Source: Candidatus Omnitrophota bacterium (GTDB lineage: Bacteria; Omnitrophota; Gorgyraeia; Aquiviventales; Aquiviventaceae). From it: DNA of 5,657 bases. Positions 1-3,441 of the stretch are shown piece after piece. The position numbers were made by a program, and so were the translations under genes. A model generated the notes under the pieces. It worked only from the letters and a program-made list of their open reading frames with translations. It searched no databases and was not told the origin of the DNA. Each line of letters opens with the position of its first letter. Position 1 is the first letter of the stretch. The stretch spans positions 1 through 5,657 of the forward strand of contig JACPSQ010000120.1 of the NCBI GenBank assembly GCA_016193195.1, given 5' to 3'.

Positions 1-1191
1 CACATTCTGGGCGGTCAAGCCGCAGATGGTAGCAGTCGGGCTGGGATCACGCTGGAAAACGAGCTGGGGAACAAGTTCTTCCTGAACACCTGGTATGACC
101 AGAACCGCTTCTCGATCGGGCGGCTGGGGGTTGCCGATGATTTCATCATTGGGAGCTCTGGTAATATCGGGATTGGGGGGGAGCCCGGAGGGAACGAGCG
201 AGTCCATATTCAAGTACGCACCCTCCCGCCGGGCGCTCCAAACCGCGGGCTCGTCATTTCGAATCCCGCCGGAAACGGTGTCGTGCGGATCTATGGGGAT
301 ACAGGGAAGACGCAAATCGGTGAGTTCGCCTTCTGGAGCGGGGCGCAGATGCTGAGTGTCAGCGACCCCACGCAGGATTGGCAGATCAGGGCATGGAAGA
401 CCGTTTCGGCGAGGGACGCGCTCATTCTATTGGGCGCCGATGAGTCCACTGCTCACATCCAAGGCTGGTCGTTCCCGATCGGTGGCCCGGTGGGGGGGGT
501 GCCCAATCCTCTCGTGCTGCAACCCAACGGCGGCTATGTGCGTACCGGATTCCTCTACCTCGCTGATAATGGGCCCAATGGCGCCGGGCTTCTGTATTAT
601 CCGAACACAGGAGCTACTGCTGGTCTCTACATTCGCTCGGATGACGATCCGTCGACATTTGAAGCCGCAAGTGAGCGGATGGTCATCCTCCCGAACGGCA
701 ACGTCGGGATCGGGACGGTGACCCCCGATCCCTATCGGCTCTACGTGAACGGCAACCAGTTCATTAGTGGAACCTTGTCGTTTTCCGGTGGCTTCGAGAT
801 GCCCGATGTGGCGGAGAACATGGACTGCGCCGAGTGTGAACCTGGCGATGTCGTCGTCGTTGACCCGGCGGCCGACCATCGTCTGACAAGATCGACCCAC
901 GCCTACGACCATACCCTCGCCGGCGTCATCTCCGAGAGCCCCACGCTGCACATCGGGGGCAGCCGCTCGGAGACGGCCAAGCCCCTGGCCCTGGCCGGCC
1001 AGGTGCGATGCAAGGTGACAACCGAGAACGGCCCGATCCGCCGCGGGGATCTCCTCGTGAGCGCCTCCACGCCGGGCCACGCGATGCGGGCCGATCCTGA
1101 CGAGGTTAAGCCCGGCACCCTCATCGGCAAGGCCCTCGAGCCGCTCGCCGAAGGCCAGGGAACCATCCGCGTGCTGATCACCGGCGGCTGA
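1..1191 (+). CDS. Phage tail/appendage-like surface protein, 5' end outside window
   Basis: The frame is open from the first base to TGA at 1189-1191, giving 396 visible residues; the true start lies upstream. A GTG at 283 is only an internal codon, because the frame before it encodes the same kind of protein. Two GNxGIG motifs (residues 54-59 and 233-238, the second followed by TVTPDPYRLYVNGN) are the repeat typical of tail-fibre and large surface proteins. From about residue 269 a C-terminal domain begins: DVAEN, then PGDVVVVD (281-288), AGVISESP (307-314), PLALAGQV, NGPIRRGDLLVS, TPGHAMRAD and GKALEPL, ending in VLITGG. This order matches C-terminal domains of the peptidase G2/neck-appendage type, which in phage GA-1 assemble as trimers and cleave themselves. 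Self-cleavage here is inference. The role could be a phage-derived appendage or a cell-surface fibre. A related 3' end is found near 1985-2093. Confidence is high for coding, moderate for family. Confidence 0.8.
   Translation, partial: HILGGQAADGSSRAGITLENELGNKFFLNTWYDQNRFSIGRLGVADDFIIGSSGNIGIGGEPGGNERVHIQVRTLPPGAPNRGLVISNPAGNGVVRIYGDTGKTQIGEFAFWSGAQMLSVSDPTQDWQIRAWKTVSARDALILLGADESTAHIQGWSFPIGGPVGGVPNPLVLQPNGGYVRTGFLYLADNGPNGAGLLYYPNTGATAGLYIRSDDDPSTFEAASERMVILPNGNVGIGTVTPDPYRLYVNGNQFISGTLSFSGGFEMPDVAENMDCAECEPGDVVVVDPAADHRLTRSTHAYDHTLAGVISESPTLHIGGSRSETAKPLALAGQVRCKVTTENGPIRRGDLLVSASTPGHAMRADPDEVKPGTLIGKALEPLAEGQGTIRVLITGG
492..499 (+). repeat. G8 homopolymer inside the appendage gene
   Basis: A run of eight G lies within the codons for GGPVGGVPNP of the appendage-like protein. 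A second run of seven G is at 175-181 in the same gene. Such tracts are prone to slippage and in other bacteria switch surface genes on and off. In this sequence both tracts are in the length that keeps the frame open. Confidence 0.5.
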
Positions 1192-1193
1192 TG

Positions 1194-1278
1194 ACGCGGA
1201 TAGTTGCTGATCTTGTCTCGGGCGCGGATTTCGCAGATTCCTGTCGCGGGTGGAGGTCGGACGTGGTTTGGCGCGGAT
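1194..1278. repeat. Degenerate GCGGAT/GCTGAT spacer repeats, left side of the cassette
   Basis: Between the appendage gene stop and the end of hicA there is no convincing ORF. The stretch holds a degenerate motif: GACGCGGAT at about 1193-1201, GCTGAT at 1206-1211, GCGCGGAT at 1222-1229, CGCAGAT at 1232-1238 and GCGCGGAT at 1271-1278. The first 20 or so bases after the stop recur after the second, decayed copy of the gene (2094-2113). No terminator with a T-run is visible on either strand. Confidence 0.5.
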
Positions 1279-1313
1279 CGACACTGGCTGGAGAGATGAT
1301 GCGCGTAATCTTT

Positions 1314-1541
1314 TTACGGAAGCAGGCGGACAAATTCGTCGATGGAGAGTTCCGCGTGGCGGATCAAGCTCCGCAAGAGACCGGGATCAAGGACCTTGTG
1401 GTCAGGCACGGAGAGGGTGGGACGATGGCCAGCTTTGACCAGGATGATGTGGCTTGCGGTTTGCCGTGCGACGGCCCAGCCGGCGCGCTGGAATGCCCGA
1501 ACGGCTTGGCGCCCGGAGCAATCCCTGGGCAACTTGACCAT
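1314..1541 (-). CDS. hicA: HicA-type (YcfA-like) mRNA interferase toxin
   Basis: This 75-residue protein has the classic HicA layout: VKLPRDCSG at the N-terminus, an amphipathic helix, RQTASHIILV (catalytic-type His31), then SVPDHK, and LLRSLIRHAELSIDEFVRLL at the C-terminus. HicA toxins are small double-stranded-RNA-binding-fold ribonucleases that cleave mRNA and are neutralised by HicB. The usual Gly-Ser-His is Ala-Ser-His here, a mild change that keeps Ser-His. I chose ATG at 1541 because it overlaps the hicB stop as TGATG, typical of translational coupling; GTG at 1544 in the same frame would add one residue. No separate promoter or SD is evident, so it depends on hicB transcription. Identity is strong from motif order plus the partner gene. 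Activity is inferred. Confidence 0.88.
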   Translation of the reverse strand: MVKLPRDCSGRQAVRAFQRAGWAVARQTASHIILVKAGHRPTLSVPDHKVLDPGLLRSLIRHAELSIDEFVRLLP

Positions 1542-1756
1542 CACACCGCAATGCTCACCACATCCTCGGCGGGATGTCGCAGTTGCTCACGCTCGGCACG
1601 CTCATTGAGCACGGCGAGGCAGCCCCGCATGGCGTCTTTGACGTTCGCCAACGCTTCCCGCTTGGTCCGTCCCTGGGACACACAGCCGGGAATTGCCGGG
1701 CAGTCTGCGATATATCCGGCGACCTCTCCTCGACGGAGGACCACCTTGTACACCAT
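1541..1756 (-). CDS. hicB: HicB-type antitoxin, short form
   Basis: This 71-residue protein starts at ATG 1756. AAAGGAG (1764-1770 on the complement) lies 7 nt upstream, which fixes the start. The sequence carries the HicB core: YKVVL, GYIADCPAIPGCVSQG (14-29), T31, EA (34-35) and NVKDAM (38-43), then a hydrophobic C-terminal strand, VVSIAV. HicB proteins of this fold bind HicA and block its active site. The protein ends after the partial RNase-H-like core. The C-terminal helix-turn-helix or ribbon-helix-helix domain that lets longer HicB proteins repress their own promoter is absent. The order is antitoxin first, toxin second, coupled by a TGATG overlap. It has its own strong promoter at 1777-1805. 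Identity is confident; the source of operator recognition is unknown. Confidence 0.9.
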   Translation of the reverse strand: MVYKVVLRRGEVAGYIADCPAIPGCVSQGRTKREALANVKDAMRGCLAVLNERAEREQLRHPAEDVVSIAV

Positions 1757-1776
1757 CTCACTGCTCCTTTCCCATA

Positions 1777-1805
1777 AGAATACCGGGCGACCCTGGCCTG
1801 ATCAA
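1777..1805 (-). promoter_or_regulatory. hicBA promoter (sigma70 type)
   Basis: On the complement, TTGATC (-35, 1800-1805) and TATTCT (-10, 1777-1782) are separated by exactly 17 bp. An AAAGGAG ribosome-binding segment follows before the hicB ATG. The predicted start of transcription is near 1770, so the leader is short. The whole element from -35 to SD closely resembles the promoter of the aspartic protease gene at 2535-2563, including an identical 11-mer TCGCCCGGTAT at the spacer/-10 junction. Confidence 0.75.
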
Positions 1806-1822
1806 GGGTCACCGGTGAGGCA

Positions 1823-1975
1823 CTACCGGCTCTCCCGGAGCTTTCGGAGGACGTCCACCGAGACCCAGCCGGCGGGAGCTTTGCGTCGCAAGCGATCAAT
1901 CGCCCGGATCGCGCGGCTGATCTTCTCTCGGTCGCGAATCCTGGAACGGAGCAAGCCTTCAACCGTGACTTTCAT
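1823..1975 (-). CDS. Small basic protein, 50 residues, unrecognised
   Basis: An ATG at 1975 opens 50 codons to TAG at 1823-1825. The product begins MKVTVEGLLRSRIRDREKIS and contains AIRAIDRLRRK, then APAGWVSVDVLRKLRESR. It is rich in Arg/Lys and looks helical, suggestive of a nucleic-acid-binding or antitoxin-like peptide, but I recognise no family. It lies upstream of hicB on the same strand, with its stop 18 bp before the hicB -35 box. A consensus-like promoter (1985-2013) puts the transcript start about 3-4 nt before the ATG, and there is no SD. This supports leaderless expression and is the main reason to believe the ORF is real. It might supply the DNA-binding role missing from the short HicB; that is speculation. 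It could also be a chance ORF. Confidence 0.45.
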   Translation of the reverse strand: MKVTVEGLLRSRIRDREKISRAIRAIDRLRRKAPAGWVSVDVLRKLRESR

Positions 1976-1984
1976 GGCGCTACA

Positions 1985-2013
1985 ACCATATCACGCGCGG
2001 CCGACGCTGTCAA
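1985..2013 (-). promoter_or_regulatory. Strong sigma70-type promoter upstream of the 50-residue ORF
   Basis: On the complement, TTGACA (2008-2013) and TATGGT (1985-1990) are separated by 17 bp, the best -35 match in the window. Initiation about 7 nt after the -10 would fall near 1978, only 3-4 nt before the ATG at 1975. The promoter lies inside the decayed second copy of the appendage gene and runs antisense to it. Confidence 0.65.
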
Positions 2014-2093
2014 GGAAACCGGGCGAACTGATGTCGTTGGAGCCGCTCGACTCCGGCGAGGGGACCATTCTCGTGCTCATCACCGGCGGCTAA
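1985..2093 (+). pseudogene. Decayed 3' end of a second appendage-gene copy
   Basis: Read in frame to TAA (2091-2093), this stretch ends LEPLDSGEGTILVLITGG, against LEPLAEGQGTIRVLITGG at the end of the gene at 1-1191: 14 of 18 residues are identical. The match continues weakly upstream (PYHA, then KPGELMS against PGHA and KPGTLIG), with two codons missing before LEPL. At DNA level about 80% of 78 positions match, counted by eye. The match runs past the stop codon into the spacer as far as GCTGATC, so this is a segmental duplication or tandem-paralogue remnant, not just similar protein ends. No start codon, SD or upstream part of the gene remains; the minus-strand cassette occupies that place. 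It probably makes no product. Confidence 0.75.
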
Positions 2094-2147
2094 GACGCGG
2101 ATACTCGCTGATCGAGACGAGGATTGACGCTGATGAACTGCGCGGAT
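2094..2147. repeat. GCGGAT/GCTGAT spacer repeats, right side
   Basis: After the decayed gene copy come GACGCGGAT (2094-2102), CGCTGAT (2106-2112), ACGCTGAT (2127-2134) and GCGCGGAT (2140-2147), reaching to 3 bp from the end of the protease gene. The first 20 bases correspond to the spacer after the intact copy at 1191-1212. Nothing coding is seen here. Confidence 0.5.
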
Positions 2148-2150
2148 GAC

Positions 2151-2510
2151 TCAGGCGAGCATCAGGGGGAGCGGCTTCAATTCCCGCTTCAGAGGATCCA
2201 GCACCAATCCCAGGGCTTCGAGGGTGAACGCCCCCAGCAACGTGCTGTCGCCCGGTTCCCCAAAGATCACATCGGCGCCGCCCACTTTCTTACCGAACTT
2301 AAACAGGGCGATGCCCTTCTTGCGTTTGATCTTCTGGCCGTTGGCCAGCGTGAAGGTTTCGACCGCCAGCGCAGCCACACCGAGTTTCTTCAAGGTCAAG
2401 GAGGGGACGACCGAATAGATCGCTCCCGAGTCTACGAGGAATTCGACGGGAACGGTCGCGTTGGGCTTTGCAGGGTTGCCCACCTCAATGGTGATCACCG
2501 TCAGTCCCAT
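2151..2510 (-). CDS. Stand-alone retropepsin-like (clan AA) aspartic protease
   Basis: This 119-residue protein is the size of one lobe of a pepsin-type enzyme, as expected for retropepsin-like proteins that work as homodimers. It begins with a strand (TVITIEVGN), then FLVDSGAIYSVVP. D27-S28-G29-A30 is the catalytic Asp-Ser/Thr-Gly-Ala motif, with hydrophobic residues before it. The flap region includes TLANGQKI (54-61). LLGAFTLEALGLVLDP (91-106) supplies the second conserved hydrophobic-hydrophobic-Gly motif, followed by LKRELKPLP. No signal peptide or membrane segment is seen, so it is probably cytoplasmic. The start at ATG 2510 has AGAAAGGAG upstream; the gap from AGGAG is 10 nt, slightly long. 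Its promoter closely resembles that of hicBA. The substrate is unknown. Small proteases of this clan occur scattered in bacteria and archaea; dimerisation and activity are inferred. Confidence 0.85.
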   Translation of the reverse strand: MGLTVITIEVGNPAKPNATVPVEFLVDSGAIYSVVPSLTLKKLGVAALAVETFTLANGQKIKRKKGIALFKFGKKVGGADVIFGEPGDSTLLGAFTLEALGLVLDPLKRELKPLPLMLA

Positions 2511-2534
2511 ATAAATTTTGCTCCTTTCTCAACT

Positions 2535-2563
2535 AGTATACCGGGCGATTCCGACCTGGTCAA
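2535..2563 (-). promoter_or_regulatory. Aspartic protease promoter (sigma70 type)
   Basis: On the complement, TTGACC (2558-2563) and TATACT (2535-2540) are spaced by 17 bp. GAAAGGAGCA (about 2519-2528) and the ATG at 2510 follow. The -35 to -10 block matches the hicBA promoter at 23 of 29 positions, and the SD segment is the same. It faces away from the TPR gene promoter at 2604-2632. Confidence 0.75.
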
Positions 2564-2581
2564 GGAGCGTCGTTGAGCTGT

Positions 2582-2603
2582 TGCGATAGTGCTGCGATAG
2601 TGC
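2582..2603 (+). repeat. Perfect 11-bp tandem repeat, possible operator
   Basis: TGCGATAGTGC occurs twice back to back (2582-2592 and 2593-2603). The second copy ends directly against the -35 hexamer TTGACG of the TPR gene promoter, and the first lies 18 bp from the protease -35. A period of 11 bp puts both copies on nearly the same face of the helix. This is the position of an activator site or an upstream element. Regulator unknown. Confidence 0.6.
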
Positions 2604-2632
2604 TTGACGAGATCGCAGCCTCATGTTACACT
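2604..2632 (+). promoter_or_regulatory. TPR gene promoter (sigma70 type)
   Basis: TTGACG (2604-2609) and TACACT (2627-2632) are separated by 17 bp. Initiation about 7 nt after the -10 falls near 2639, with the ATG at 2642, leaving almost no leader. No AGGAG-like sequence precedes the ATG. Confidence 0.65.
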
Positions 2633-2641
2633 TCCGGGTGA

Positions 2642-3229
2642 ATGCATAGAAGCACCTTCAGGTGTGCAGCCCTGGTGGGGCTGGCCTTCCTCGGAAGCAT
2701 TCCCAACGCCATCATCTCTGCCGCGAGTCTTCGTGAAGAGGCTGTCGCGTATCGAACACAAGGCTATGAGGCCCAGCGGCGTGGTGACCGCGCCAGCGCG
2801 AAATCCTTTTATCAGAAGGCGATCGAGCTGGATCCGACCTACCCCACGCCCCATAACGACGTGGGGGTGCTCCTCGAGGAGGAGGGTCGGCTGGAAGACG
2901 CTGAACGGTCGTACAAAGACGCGCTGTCGCTGAATCCGAACCACCCCGAGGCGAACGCGAACCTTGCGATGCTCTACGAGCGGCTGGGCCAGAAAGAGAA
3001 AGCGATCGCTCATTGGACGAAACGATACCAACTGGGGGATCCTGCCGCCCCGTGGACCGACCGGGCCCAGCAACGCCTGGTGGCGTTGGGAGCCATCAAG
3101 CAGGCCGCTCCAGGGCTCAACGACGCAAGCGCCACCCGTCGACGGCTCATGACGGAAGAGCTTCAGGCCCACGCCCAATCGGTTGAGGAGTTTCGCGCCG
3201 TCACTGAAGAGCACGGCGACTGGCCATAA
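2642..3229 (+). CDS. Exported tetratricopeptide-repeat protein
   Basis: This 195-residue protein begins with a likely Sec signal peptide: basic residues (R3, R7), a hydrophobic core CAALVGLAFLGSI (8-20), and small residues at IISAAS (24-29), with cleavage likely after Ala27 or Ala28. No lipobox Cys is seen. Three TPR units follow, at about 33-66 (GYEAQRRGDRASAKSFYQKAIELDP), 67-100 (NDVGVLLEEEGRLEDAERSYKDALSLNP) and 101-134 (ANLAMLYERLGQKEKAIAHW), each with the Gly/Ala/Tyr/Pro pattern of the family. The tail (135-195) holds PWTDRAQQRLVALG and a charged helical end. TPR domains bind partner proteins; the likely place is the periplasm, partner unknown. The signal peptide and promoter position support ATG 2642. 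The polA gene follows on the same strand after 212 bp, but nothing shows they are co-transcribed. Confidence 0.85.
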   Translation: MHRSTFRCAALVGLAFLGSIPNAIISAASLREEAVAYRTQGYEAQRRGDRASAKSFYQKAIELDPTYPTPHNDVGVLLEEEGRLEDAERSYKDALSLNPNHPEANANLAMLYERLGQKEKAIAHWTKRYQLGDPAAPWTDRAQQRLVALGAIKQAAPGLNDASATRRRLMTEELQAHAQSVEEFRAVTEEHGDWP

Positions 3230-3233
3230 AGCC

Positions 3234-3369
3234 GATGCTGGATGATGCGTGTTGGATGATGGATGATTGATGATGGATGCTGGATGACGATGGCACGGTG
3301 GGTTCTGGTCATCAATCACCCATCATCTAGCATTCAGCATCACGTTTCCAGCACCAAGCACCTAGCATC
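3234..3369. repeat. Large imperfect inverted repeat of TGGATGATGG type
   Basis: The left part is built of GGATGATG/GATGCTGG units and the right part of their reverse complements. Inner arms 3255-3273 and 3309-3327 match at 18 of 19 positions around a 35-nt loop. Allowing G-T pairs, pairing continues outward to 3241 and 3341 with only two further mismatches. An outer degenerate match joins 3234-3255 to 3348-3369 at about 16 of 22 positions. Either strand could fold into a long hairpin. No T-run follows, so it is not a typical intrinsic terminator. It looks like a dispersed intergenic palindromic element. Confidence 0.7.
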
Positions 3370-3371
3370 TT

Positions 3372-3418
3372 GACGTACGTCCCTCAGACACAGCGCGTCA
3401 TCCCGGATCGCTGATCCG
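3372..3418. other. Small palindromes in the polA leader
   Basis: A perfect 10-bp palindrome, GACGTACGTC, lies at 3372-3381. A perfect 6-bp stem with a 3-nt loop (CGGATC-GCT-GATCCG) is at 3404-3418, 23 nt before the polA ATG. Either could bind a protein or affect translation, but both are short enough to be chance. No convincing promoter or SD for polA is visible in this stretch. Confidence 0.35.
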
Positions 3419-3441
3419 CAGTCACGACAGCTCGCTTCCCT

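Noticed and set aside
427..1284. A 285-codon minus-strand open frame
   Set aside because: Antisense shadow of the appendage-like gene; no recognisable domain and no promoter or SD.
1191..2093. A long plus-strand open frame of 300 codons starting at an ATG overlapping the appendage-gene stop
   Set aside because: Most of it is antisense to hicB, hicA and the 50-residue ORF, which have clear motifs and promoters. Only its last 36 or so codons match the relic gene end.
2018..2548. The 9-mer ACCGGGCGA near three minus-strand promoters (1782-1790, 2018-2026, 2540-2548) as a common operator
   Set aside because: Its reverse complement also occurs within the protease coding region (2248-2256), so chance in GC-rich DNA is possible. 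In the third case its position relative to the promoter differs. The two-promoter similarity is kept as a finding on its longer match.
2124..2576. A 150-codon plus-strand open frame
   Set aside because: Antisense to the aspartic protease, which carries the D-S-G-A motif, an SD and a promoter.
2621..3319. A 232-codon minus-strand open frame
   Set aside because: Lies opposite the TPR gene, whose repeats and signal peptide are clear, and begins inside the intergenic inverted repeat.
3241..3341. Intrinsic terminator of the TPR gene
   Set aside because: The hairpin has a 35-nt loop, a long imperfect stem and no run of T after it.
3370..3402. TTGACG at 3370-3375 as the polA promoter
   Set aside because: No acceptable -10 hexamer lies 16-19 bp downstream.
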